A DNA stretch of 64,000 nucleotides from Gnetum montanum (lineage: Eukaryota; Streptophyta; Gnetopsida; Gnetales; Gnetaceae), in the NCBI GenBank assembly GCA_015680685.1, contig MNCI01036292.1, positions 925,978 to 989,977 of the forward strand, written 5' to 3'. How positions within the stretch are numbered: position 1 is the first letter of the stretch; each line of letters starts with the position of its first letter. The notes below the pieces were generated by a model that did not search any database, had not been told where the DNA came from, and worked only from the letters and a program-made list of their open reading frames with translations. The position numbers and the translations under genes were made by a program. Below are positions 22,760 through 33,839 of the stretch, piece by piece.

Positions 22760-23215
22760 TATTACATTTGTTGGGCATATACACTGAGCGTATACGCCAT
22801 GTGAGGCGGGCGTATACACTAGGCGTATACGCGGGATGTACTGGGCGTGAACTTGGGCGATGCTACGGACGCTGGGGCGTATACGCTGGTGGTGCTGAGC
22901 GTATACGCTGGGCGTATACGCTAATGGTGCTGAGCGTATATGCTGGGACGCACACGCTGATGGTTACCCACTTGCTTCAATCCTTGCTCTTCCGTGTTGT
23001 CTTCACGCAGTCATGGAGACTTCATTGCCGGGCATGCGCGTCAGTTGCTGTGCCTGACGAGCATACGTGTAAGGTGTGTATGTCGGGTGTGTACGCTGAA
23101 GGTGCTACGGCGTATACGTTGGGCGTATATGCTGAAAGTGTCGGGGCATATACGCTGAAAGTGCGAGGCGCATACGCTGCGAGTGCGGGGCGTAGATGCT
23201 GGGATGTGAACTCGG
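22760..23215 (-). repeat. U3 array of GCGTATACGC palindromes
   Basis: Perfect 10-base palindromes GCGTATACGC occur at 22823, 22878, 22899 and 22912, with one- or two-base variants (GCGTATACAC, GCGTATATGC, GCATATACGC) throughout, usually followed by TG(A/G)(A/G)AGTGC-like linkers. A second block at 23085-23215 has GTACGCTGAAGGTGCT-type units and is shared with 11095-11265. Frames through it give repetitive YTLGVYAE-like peptides that are a by-product of the DNA repeat. Confidence 0.9.
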
Positions 23216-23365
23216 GCATATACGCGGGGGATGGATACTTAGTGAAAACCAAGCGTTTCCCCCAATGTTGCAATGCGACACCAAGCATAGCCGAGGTCGT
23301 CTATGGGTTCTAGGGACCTGCTTCTTGTTGTGCGAGTACTAAGCTTGAAATTTTGTGGTGTTTTA

Positions 23366-23370
23366 TATCT
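23366..23370. repeat. Target-site duplication, right copy (TATCT)
   Basis: It pairs with TATCC at 10273-10277; one C/T difference. Confidence 0.75.
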
Positions 23371-25240
23371 AACCACATTTGTTGATATCACTTGTAAATT
23401 GAAACTTGGAAACAAGTGAGTCACATAATTTTTTGATGTTTTCTAGCTTCATAAGTAATGAAAAGTGTTAAGTTAATAAACAAATGACATGTTAATTCTT
23501 AAGTTTATGAAAAGTGGCAAGGTCTTTCAACAAGAGCCTAAGCTGGGATAGGAAGGAGGTACATAGGCATTGTCATCAATCCATAATTATATGTATCACA
23601 TCTTTATGAGTTGTTAGTGTAAGTATAGCTACATGTACATCTTTTAAAAAAATTGCACTACATTCTAGAGGGTGATTACTAGGGATCCTATATCCTCCCT
23701 CTCCTATTCTTCTTGCTTATTTATGTGGCTTTCATTTGATTTTTCTTTGATTTTTTTGGCCTAACAGGATCTTCTACTTTGAGTTAAGCCTCCTTAACCA
23801 TATGCTACTGAGGTTCTTTTTGCTACATTTCATACAATAAGTTGTTGAGCTAGTCTTTCTATTGGCTTATATCCCTTTCAAATACTCTTCAACTTCTTCC
23901 ATGATCCTATTGAATTTTGTACCATTGTACTCCCATGTTACTTAATTTTTGACCCCTTCTTTGGCCTTGACTAGATCCTATGCCTTCATCAAATGCAACT
24001 CTCCAAATTGCTTAGTAAATTCACCACCTAAGCATGAATCTTTATGTCTACCTCAGAATATACCTCTCTAAGAAGCTACTTGCACAAAGTACATTCTCAA
24101 GTACATCAATCCTATGCAAATCTGAGACAATTTAATAGCATCTATGTGGATAACAATAGAAATCTTGTAGAACCATGGGTTCAATGTTAACAATTAACAA
24201 TTTGAACATTTCCCATACAAAGAAAGAAATCTACGCCACCCTTGGTGACTATTGTGTTCAGTAGATATATAGGAACTTAAAGCACCTACTTGGTGGCATA
24301 GGAGCCAATTAAGCTACCCAAGCCTCAAAATCCACCCTCACAAACCTCCAAAGGGATAGGATTAAGCCAGAATTCTCATTTTCCCTTTGCTACTTAAAAT
24401 AAGCTCTAAAGAAACATCGAAGGTTGACCTGGCATCAAAACTACAAACATAAGAGAAAATAAAAATGAACAAATAGTGGTTTTAAAGAATTCCCAAATTG
24501 AACAAAGTAACTCTCCATCAATTTGATGGCCCAATGCCATATTAGTAAAACAAAGAAGCTAATAATTTGACTATAGCTTGAAGTTGCAATTCCTTATAGA
24601 AAAAAAAAGCAATGTCTTGTAGTCTTCATCATGTACTAGGATCATATTAGTTGTCAAGGATTCTATCCCACTAGTTGAAGAAGGAACTTATGCCTTCCAA
24701 TAGGGATAATCAACTGCCATAGATTTCCATCCCAATCAAAGTCTTGCACTACCAGCTCAAATGTTCAAGATCCAAGGCAACAATGAAGTTTCAATGAATT
24801 ATCCAAGGGAATCTACAAGTCTTTATAACAACAATTCAAGGCAATAATGAAGGTTTAATGTGAAAGACAAAAATGGTTAATATTTTTCCTAATTATCCAA
24901 AAATTGATGGTAAAGAAGCAATCGTTGATAAATGCACAGATGTGGGACAAGAATGTGCAAGCCAAACCAAGTGAGCAGAAAAAAATTCAATGAAAAGAAC
25001 ATGATGTGGTTGGGGTCAAGCATCATTTAATGCCTTGTTTGAAACTATTTTTCTTGTATTGCCTTTTCATGAATCAGCCAAATAAACACTATTATTTTTA
25101 AAGAAATATACCTTTGCAAAGGATTATCCATACCTCCATGATCCTATATTTTGCCACTAATAGTACCTTAGTTGAGGCAAACCAAGGGCTGCACAATTGG
25201 CTGAAAATTGCAAATTCCCTACACAACATTCTCTAGACAT
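23371..25240. other. AT-rich flank, probably 3' part of the LINE at 25250-26640
   Basis: I recognise no domain here. By position it should hold the LINE's post-RT region and 3' UTR on the minus strand, but stops are too frequent to align. It is the continuation of the DNA left of 10277 before the Tat insertion. Confidence 0.35.
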
Positions 25241-25249
25241 GGGAGTCAA

Positions 25250-26640
25250 AACTAATAGAAATTCTGAGTCTACTAATTCTTGTACATAATTATGATCCAT
25301 AAAGCTATATCTTGGCTCTAAATATAGCAAGGAAGTCTAGTAAGTTCATTAGGAATACAATCCTCAAATTTAGGAACACACAACCCCCACTGTACTTGGG
25401 GCTAGCCACCTCATCCCAATGTACTAGAGGACTCTTAGACCCATTATTCCCTCATGATCAAATAAATTATTTTATGATTGTGTCCACTTTATGGAGAATA
25501 GATGAAGTGGGAAAGAGAATAGAGGAAACATACCTAATCATGGCTACAAGAATAGATGTGGAGAGTAAGATCCTACCCTTGCTACAAAGGAATCTGTTTA
25601 TCCATGAACCAACCTTCCCTTGTGTACTTTGAAGGTTTCCATCCTTAGTGGTGTGTTTGTTAAAGGAATAGATGGATATGATTGTGTAAGAGTCTTGCAC
25701 ATCACGAAGGCCTAACCCTAGAAGATGAGATACTTTTTAGATTAGGGGCAATGTGGAAGTTGTAGACCAAGGATATTACTCAATTAACCACAAATCCTAG
25801 TTCTCTTTCTAGCTTTGTCAACACTTCATTAATCACTTGAGTGTCATGGATGGTTGCTTTGGTGGGAAGCATAGTTTTAACTACATAGTGTTTAACTATA
25901 CTCTTAATCCTAGAAATCTAAATCCCCATTACTTTGGCCTTAGCTAAGTAATATTACATGATATCTATGGTAATGATGGAGAGGTAACAAGAGAATGAGT
26001 CTCCTTGTCTCAATATATGTTCAACTTAGAAAATCATGGAAATCTTCAATTAATTTAAAGGGAGAATGTTCCTAATGGTTGAATGTGGATGCAAAGCCAA
26101 GAAAATGTTTTGTTGAATTCCTTATTAATCAAAATTTTCTCCTAGCTAAGAGAATCACAAGCTTTAACAGTGTTCAGTTTGACATACAAGGGAACCTATG
26201 CAACTTGACTAGAGAGCATCAACTTAAGGTTCAAAATAATTTAGTCTTGGATTAGTCTTTCTTCCATGAAGCTTGATTGGTTGTCCTAGATAATCTAGTG
26301 AAGGAGAGGCTTGAGCCACATAACCAAAGCTTTTGTAAAAACCCCAATACAAGTATTACAAACTCTAATTAGTCAAAAATTTCAAGTTGTCGAAGCATTT
26401 TTTTTCTTTGGAATAAACACTACCCTAGAGCAATTCATATCTCTATGAACTCACTCCCTTGATCACAAAATATTTAAGGTATTCCTAATAAAATGGTCCA
26501 TAACATCAAAGTATCCTACAAAAAATTCACTAGGCCATCCATCAAGGCCTAATGCCCTTGCAAGATACATCTAAGAAACTACCTCCCATACATCTTGCTT
26601 TGAGATAATGGTGAGTCAATAGTTATCTTGAGGTTTTAAG
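25250..26640 (-). pseudogene. Decayed L1-type LINE reverse transcriptase
   Basis: The minus-strand translation shows, in broken frames, ARALGLDGWPSEFF (about 26570-26530), a VVFIPKKKNAS block, ICNT-like and SSFMEERLIQD blocks (about 26430-26280), LNTVKACDSLS corresponding to the K-A-Y-D box (about 26190), then GSWINRFLCSKGRILLSTSI with YVSSILF (25600-25500), which matches the post-catalytic region of plant LINE RTs. There are more than fifteen stops or shifts over the span. It is distinct from the LINE at 3420-7930 and more decayed. No endonuclease start or tail was found. Confidence 0.7.
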
Positions 26641-28559
26641 AAAAATTGGATGGAACCAAAAACCACCTACGTTTCTCGAAAGTATTCAACCCTTGCATAA
26701 TAGTAGCATCATTTTTGACAATCTTATCAACCTTGAGTCAATGTATTCCTCTTCAAACTATGAAGATCTTTAGTAGCAACAAAGATGAAACTTGTATTTA
26801 TGTTACCCTCATTCAGCCGCCAAGCTCATGATTGTTATTCCTAGGAAATTTTGCTCTTTTTATATAGCATCTACAACTCCTATAAAACCTTGAACTCCTA
26901 CTTAGCATTGTTCTCTCCAAGCTCTTGCCTAGCCTAGATCCCATATAGGTGTCCAAAAACTGGCCTTTAACAAGTGTAAATATACCATTAATGTTAAAGA
27001 TAGGATAGTGGTATCAGAGAAATTAGGGTAGTTGTATTATACATCGAGTTTATGATTTACTTTTATCATTATAGCTTTTTCTCTCTCTCGAAGTGACAAG
27101 GCTTGACAATAACTTCACAATATGTAGATTGATGAACACTAATACGTTGGCACACACTATTTATGAATGTTTTGGATTCCTTAATATAGCATATTATTAT
27201 TGGTAATAATTTTATCATTATTAGAAAATACAATCTTTGCTCTTCATTATTCATAATAATAATCTTTTTTCTATGTTTTTCAAACTTAGATTTATTTTCT
27301 TTGGTAATTGCTTTTGGGTGCAAATGTTCGTACTTCTCATTTCCTAAGAAAATTAGTAGCCTCTATGTCAAGAAATTAAAGGTAATAAATTGCAATAATT
27401 GGAAATTTAATTTTCTTGATTAGAGAATTTAAAATTAAAGAAATCAATTTTTTTTTGTTGTACATAAAAAGAACTAGTTTATTTATTTGGTTGGAAGAAA
27501 TTCACATTTTCTATATCAAGGTAGAAAGAGGAATAGATAATTAGTGATTTACATGACTGTCAATATGTTCTATTCACAAGAAATATTTATTATGGTAGAT
27601 TTTCAACATTGGTTCATGTGTTATTTTGAGAAAAATTTAAGATTTTGGTGTTGTTATAGGATAAAAGCATTACAGCAAGCTACTTGTTTGTATTGATTAT
27701 CTATTTGTAGAAAAATTAGAATTTGATTTGATAGAAATCTTATGTTTTATGTAGATTGGTTAGAAAATATTACAATATGCTCTTTATGTGTATATGTGAT
27801 TGTATATGTGTAAGCTTGATAGTCCTAATTTCATGATTCTCATGGATAGAGGCATCACTTGGTTGTTTGAATGGTTGTTATTCTTTTAGTACTTTTTATG
27901 TATTATTAGACATGCTTTGCTTTTCTATGGTTTTTCTTTTACATTGGAATGTGATGTAAGTCAGAAGCTTAAGACACTGTTATATTCAACTTTATATTCT
28001 ACTTGGTGTTATTTTCTTAGAGACAACATTATGACATTAATGCGTAACATGTTTATAATATTGTTATATAGAAGAACAAGAATTGATACACTAGTTGACA
28101 TGATGTTTGAATGTGTATATTCTAAATTCAAAACATCTAAATTAGAAAATTAGATTTATGTTTATATTATTCATGATAAATATTTTTATAAAATATCTGG
28201 TTAATTTTCATAATTTAATAGATTTCTCCTAACATACTTTCAAGTGAGCACCATATTAAATATGTGCATGTTATAGTTATGAATTTCCCTTGATGTACAT
28301 TTTTATGAACTTCATGTTAAAAGGTTGTAATAATGATTGTAGCAATGATATAATTATAAATATGTGTTATATCTTTATTTGGTTTTGATAAGAATAATTT
28401 GCCATAAATGATGATTGAATGGGTCCAATTGATTTTAGGTTGAATAGTACAACTTAATCTTACATGCATTTGTGTTATGTTCCTTTCTTGAGCAAGTAGT
28501 GTTTCTTTATGTTACCCATTTATATTTCCAATATGTAATAAGTGTAACAAAACATGATT
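26641..28559. other. AT-rich stretch without recognisable gene
   Basis: Very AT-rich, with dense stops on both strands and no LTR, domain or RNA signature. Short open frames at 27069-27323 (minus) and 27917-28153 (plus) have no recognisable motif. Confidence 0.5.
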
Positions 28560-28799
28560 GTAGGAGATGGGGGTGTTGAACCTATTATATAGGATTACAA
28601 CACCATGAGGTTGTAGGTCAAAGGGCCACCATAGGAGGACATCCACACTATGGAGTTAAGCCTAATTAGCTAATTTTTATCTTGTGGGACCAATCCTAGG
28701 CTTGACCTTATCAAATAATGGGTGGTCACATCTTGGTCTATGGAGGAGGTCTAAGTTAGGTTAGTGGCAAAGAACCTCCTCTTGTTTATGTTAAAATCC

Positions 28800-29548
28800 C
28801 ATGAGAATTGAGATCAGGTCTTGCTAGGGGGGCCTTGGGTTTTTGGTGTGCATGGATTGGCTTTAACATACTAGTGTCTATGAGCACATTAAGAGACTTG
28901 ATTTTTCTCCAAGACCCTAGTTAGGTTTGTATGTCTAGGGTTCCTTGGGAACTCTAGATGGAGAATTTCCTTTGGGTACTAGTAGGATAGTTTGGGGAGT
29001 TCATCTCCTTTAAGAGGTTTATGGCAACCAAGGAGCACATGGAATATGCATGATTTTGTGTTTGGTGATCATTGTTCCTTAAGAACTTGCTAAAAGAGTT
29101 CATCATTGACCTACCTTCTAGGGAGAAATGATTCGTTGTTAAAGAAAAAAATGTGCTATCAAGGAAGCTTATGCTTTCTCAGGATTCCCATGGGTATATG
29201 AAAACATGCACAATGTGTAGAAAGGATGATCATTTTACCAAGGAATGCAAAGTGCACTTTCAAGTTCCAAGATCAAAAGGGCCGAAAGGGAAGTTGGATG
29301 TTGATTGGGGAGAAGGAAAGTGTCTCACTAATGCCTTCTCCTCCACTAGGATAAGGGCATGTTACCCAGTTGAGGAGTTTAGGGTGGATGTTGTGTTAGG
29401 GGCTATTTCCCTTGCATCCCCATACTCATCTATTGCTAGGAAAGAGATGCATGTTAGTCTACCAAATGCCCCAGTTTTGGGGGAACATCTACTTCTAGGT
29501 GATTGGGTGTCTATCAATTGTACATGGATCATCCTTGCCCTCTTTTAA
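28800..29548 (+). pseudogene. LINE ORF1 remnant with CCHC knuckle
   Basis: The segment near 28820 reads VLLGGPWVFGVHG and is followed by a KTLVxVCMSRVPWELxMENFLW stretch (split by stops), the pattern of the DUF4283 domain of plant LINE ORF1 proteins. An open frame from 29153 then gives CTMCRKDDHFTKEC at 29207-29248, a canonical CX2CX4HX4C knuckle with all four ligands present. The frame closes at 29548. The protein would chaperone LINE RNA. The upstream part is interrupted by several stops. Confidence 0.75.
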
Positions 29549-29727
29549 TCTAGTGTCAAAAAAATCTTTATAGAAGTTGTGCAAGGGTTCCTCATGGCCG
29601 ATGACCCAAGTCAATTTGGCAAGCCAATTGAACAAGTAATGTAGCTTAATAAGACATAGCTTAACATTGATCTCAAGTCTCAAACCACCCTCAAAGAGGT
29701 CTACAAAAAATGGTCTTCTAGTAGACC

Positions 29728-31900
29728 ATGAAGATCCTCTCTTGGAATTGCAAGGGCTAGGGTACTCCCTACAAAATAAGTACCCTTAAAGAATTGGTGT
29801 AAGAAGAAAGCTGTTCAGTGGTATGACTATAAGAGACAAAGCTATATATCACCATTTATGAAACCCTATGGTGGTAGGGATGGTTCTATTATTTTATGAG
29901 TTGCAAGGGATAAATAGGATGGCTGACCACTCTTTCTTGATCCCTTTTTGATGTGTTGGACAAATTAGCCTAGAGCCTCACTATTATTCCAAGGGAAGGG
30001 ATTTAGATCAAAAAATTTTATGGATCTTAGTACTGGGAGGACAGACTATATGAACTTATTAGAATAGTAGGGCACATTTCAAAACATTGATCATGGTTAA
30101 TTAAAGAATTCAAACAACAAATTCATGCATCGGAAAAGACCGATGTTAACATCGTATCCCCTCTTGAAATTCATGAGTTTCTATCATTTCTATAGTGTTA
30201 TAGCCTTATCAACCTTGATATTCATGGCTTTTAATTTACCTAGAGTAATAGGAGGAAGGGACATGATCATGTCATGTCACATATTGATAGGGTTTGGGTA
30301 AGTGTTGAGATTCTCATGAGCTATGAGGTTCTAGTTCAAGGGTGTGAATGGCATGCTTTTGATCATCATGCCTTGGTTTGTTTGGTTCTTCCTCTTGTAG
30401 GCCTCTATTGATCCCACTTTAGTTCAAAAAAGCTTGGATACCCAAGTGATGGTTATGCATGTTGGCTGTAGAAATTTTGCCCCATACACCTCCTCTCACA
30501 CTGATCTCAAGGACGTTCTTAGGCAAAGTATCACTTGTATCAAAAAATGGATTAAAAGCCTACAAGCCTCTCATAATTATTCATTTCAAGGAACTTGGAT
30601 GACATTTCAACAATGGTTATGTGAGGTTCAATCTAGGTAGGAGAGTGGGGAGAGCTTAGAGGAGGAGAAGCATAACTTATAGGTGGAGCTTGAAAACTTG
30701 ATTGAGGAAGAAGAGTAGTATTGGAAGGAAATATTTAGAGTGTGATGGATCAAGGAGGAATAGAGGAATTCCTAATTCCTTTTTATTGTAGCCAAAGCCA
30801 ACAACCAGAGCAAGAAAATTAACAAGTATTCTCCAAGGGTAGACTTGCTTACATGATCATAAAGACATTACATGAGAGATGCAAAATTACTAGGCCAATG
30901 TGTGGTTAAGGTAAGGTTCCTCCCCTATCTTTATTTATGTTTGAAAAGTTATTAATGATGTAGATAATGCACCCCTCATTGCCCCCATCATCATGATTGA
31001 ATTCTCCTTTGCAATCTCCTCTCTCAAGGTTGCTAGAGCCCCGAACCCTAATGGTTGGTGCATTGAATTTTTTCAGTCATTTTCTGATGTTTTGGGATAG
31101 AACATGATGGATGCCTTCAATCTAATGCTAAAATGGGGGAAAATTCAAAAGGGGATTAACTACTCTTGAATTGTCTTATTCCCTAAGGCTCCTAATCCAA
31201 CATTGTTGACTCACTATAGATTGATTGAGTTTTGTAACACATTGCTCAAAATCTTCATGAAGATTCAAGTTCATCATCTGTAGCCTTTGATGTCCACTTT
31301 GGTGGGCCCCCATCAAGCTAGCTTTGTGAAGGTCAGGTTCATTCAAGACTAAATATTTCTTTTATAGGAAGTCATGTAATTCGTCCAATAGGCTAAGCTC
31401 CTTGGTATGTGAATCAAGATGGATATTGCCAAAGCTTATGATACAGTTCAATAGAATGTCGTTTGGGATGTCATGCTCATGAAAGGGGTTGATTCACATT
31501 TTATTGATCTCTACATAATCTTCAAAAAACTAGTTCCTACTCCTTTGATCTATTTAGATGACTTTGGGGGTTTTCCTCCCTTATCAAGGGATTATGTCAA
31601 GGTCAACATCTATCTCCTTACCATTTTATTATTTTCATGGATATGATGAAATCTTACTGTAGGTGCAGAACACTAATATTTTATGATCTACACCTCTTAT
31701 CTTCCCCTTGCATACAACTTTGTTGGCATATAGATTGTGGACTGAAGCCTTAGAGATGATGGGTATTACCTTAACATAAAAATATAAGGTAGAGGTTTTC
31801 TGCCATAATTGTGCATTATGGGATATGGTGACATAGATGGGATGGGTGGACATTCTTCTGCTATTGGTGGGTGAACCAAAATTTCCAAACACAAATTCCT
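29728..31900 (+). pseudogene. LINE ORF2 remnant (endonuclease and RT)
   Basis: It starts MKILSWNCKGLGTPYKI at 29728, the hallmark N terminus of the LINE endonuclease. RT follows from about 31040: ARAPNPNGWCIEFFQ, LFPKAPNP, EFCNTLLKIFMKI, QASFVKVRFIQD, and IKMDIAKAYDTVQ at about 31410-31450, which includes the first catalytic Asp of RT. The usual GLRQGDPLSP and YADD boxes are badly damaged after 31580. Stops, often TAG or TAA where Gln is expected, are frequent. This copy is from a different LINE lineage or age than the one at 3420-7930, but shares the ORF1 signature. Confidence 0.82.
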
Positions 31901-32439
31901 ATAAGAAATGATAAGGGGAGTCCACAACGTTTCATGGGATTCACATTAGTCTAACTAAGGGAACTTTGGTGGATTACATTAGGGTGCCAACAGTGGGCTA
32001 GGTTTTCTTATTGATTGGGAAGGGGTTACAAGATGCCAAGGGCTTCTTCCAAGGCACTATTCCAAAAACTGCTAGAGGGCAAGTCCAATGATCAATACTA
32101 CCTTCCTTATGATAAGAGGTGGTAGAGCTTGTTGACTACTATTTCATGCAATCAGGAAATGTATGGAAGCTATAGGGGCCTCATTTTCCTTCCTATGATG
32201 CATGCATATAGCAAGAACAGTGAAAATCCCTAAGTTTTTCTAGCATCATTTCATCATGAGTAGAGGAGGCGGCACTTTGGACTCATCCTAACACTATGGT
32301 AGGCTATGTAGCCCATCCTCCTGTTGATTCGGCCAATGCAATTTACTCATGTGTATGGTAGATGGCATCCCTTGGAGGGGGCTTCTTCTTCTTCTTCCCT
32401 TGGGCTAGATTTTTCTAGTAAAGGAATGTTTCCACTAAG

Positions 32440-33400
32440 ATTACTCTACAAAATACACAACTCCTAGCTCTACCACACTAGCATTAAGGACAAAGAAATA
32501 ATTGTAGAGTCAAAATTCAGCCCTACAAATAAGACACTAAACAAACCCTACCACATTAGCCTTTCAAATGAGTAGAAATGGTTCGTTGACATCAACAACC
32601 ATGAAAAATAAATACACAATGTTAAGAAGTCACTCTATGAAATAGTTCTATAAATAGCTCTTAAAAACATTCAGCCTTTACTACCACATTAGCATGTAGA
32701 GCTAGCTTTGTGAAGATGAAATTTAGCCTTACAAATGGACTTTGGAGAAGTGATGCCATGTCATCCTTTATGTGATACCGATTCATAGAACTAAAAGTTG
32801 GCTATACAAGGAAAAGCTAAAATGATTCTACAAGCCATATCATCAAGTTTGTTGTTAGAACCAAAATCCAACCCCACAAGCTAGTGTGAAAATTGGCTCT
32901 ACCACATTAGCCTCTTGATTAAGATCTAGTTCAACAGATCAAAAATTGGTTCTTTAGGTAAGCTTTGAGACGACTCTATGAGCCATGTTAACTTTGGAAA
33001 TAGGGCATTTATTATAGAGAAACTATTTATGTTTACAAAAAGGCTCACCATATTAGCATCTTCCACATCAACTTGTAGAACCATATGGAGCCAAAATTCA
33101 GCTCTACAAACAAGTGCTGAAATAGCTCTTGCATGTAAGATTCTTTGAAGATCAAGTTTGTATAATGCAAAAATGACTCTACAAGTAAACTCTAAAATGG
33201 CTCTACAAGCCATGTTAGATCTCAAGCCCACTAAGAATTGTGCACATGTGCATTTTATTTTTAATCTAGCTCAGCAAAGGGCATGGTGCATTATAGAATA
33301 ATCTCAATGAAGAGGCTCAAATTCACTTTGTCATGTTAACCCCTTTTGTAGAGTGAATTTATAGAGCTTAAAATCAACACTAAAAATAGACTTTAGAAAG
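32440..33400. repeat. Loose array with CTACCACATTAGC and GCTCTACAA words
   Basis: CTACCACA(C/T)TAGC recurs near 32471, 32549, 32684 and 32897, and (G/A)CTCTACAA or CCTACAAAT near 32520, 32715, 32865, 33090, 33174 and 33198, with the complementary GTAGAGC also present. Spacing is irregular. It resembles the phrase-like arrays in U3 of the Tat LTRs and may be U3 of an unrecognised LTR. Confidence 0.5.
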
Positions 33401-33839
33401 GTTTGACAAGCTGATGTTAGCAATGAAGTGTTATTATAAAAGGAAATATTTCAAATTTAAACTCCTATGCCTTAAATGGGGTACCTCAACCAAATCAAAG
33501 ATAACATCAAGTAAATCGAATAGTCTATCCCAAGCCAAAAAATTTAAGAACAAGGCTATGAATATTAAAAAGTGAGGTTTGGGAAAATTTCAAACACACA
33601 ACCATTAACATACAAAGCTGAGAATAGAAATAAAATTGAGAGCTGAAACAAGATGGAAGGAAGGATAATGCTACCATTGAAGAACATAGGAAAGCTCTAG
33701 TTTTTGCAAAAGAAAAAAAAAAGTTAAGATGTTGCACAAAAAGAAGGATGCATCTCCCCAAAATTTTCAAGATGTTAACACATACACCTTCTTTGAATAT
33801 CTAAAATAATTTAAATTAAGAAACTATTAGCTCTTCCAA

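Larger units (their letters stand above)
10278..23365 (-). mobile_element. Near-complete Tat/Ogre-type Ty3/gypsy retrotransposon, 13.1 kb
   Basis: The element reads on the minus strand: 5' LTR (23365-22062), PBS (22056-22038), leader, gag-pro (21431-17266), spacer with tandem repeats, pol (about 16412-12833), 3' UTR with a second array, polypurine tract (11411-11395) and 3' LTR (11394-10278). Both ends carry TG...CA termini (one mutated to TA) and a 5 bp target duplication. Domain order RT, RNase H1, archaeal RNase H, integrase assigns it to the Tat lineage. Disruptions are few: about eight in-frame stops and two frameshifts, so it is a relatively young, now inactive copy. It shares LTR ends and pol with the elements at 47266-54480 and 57783-64000. 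Confidence 0.92.
22062..23365 (-). repeat. 5' LTR of the 13.1 kb Tat element
   Basis: This is a 1304 bp direct repeat of 10278-11394, reading TGTACCGACC...GGTGTTTTA on the plus strand; the terminal CA has become TA by C-to-T. U3 is at the right (minus-strand 5' end) with GCGTATACGC arrays, a TATA box lies at 22682-22675, and the GCGTAAAC-rich R/U5 is at the left. It would drive the element's transcript toward lower coordinates. Confidence 0.93.
28560..32300 (+). mobile_element. Decayed L1-type LINE, plus strand
   Basis: Order on the plus strand: DUF4283-like ORF1 region (about 28800-29000), CCHC zinc knuckle (29207-29248), endonuclease start at 29728, RT blocks (30950-31700). The arrangement matches plant L1. 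Both ORFs contain many stops. The 5' and 3' limits are estimates; I see no clear poly-A tail or target duplication. Confidence 0.8.

Noticed and set aside
22023-22819. Minus-strand frames of 138 and 160 codons in the 5' LTR
   Set aside because: They overlap LTR R/U5 repeats, recur in broken form in the other LTR (10292-10742), and have no domain; low-complexity repeat translation.
22768-23313. 181-codon plus-strand frame with repeated YTLGVYAE-like peptide
   Set aside because: It lies entirely in the LTR U3 array and is antisense to the element; the peptide repeat follows from the GCGTATACGC DNA repeat.
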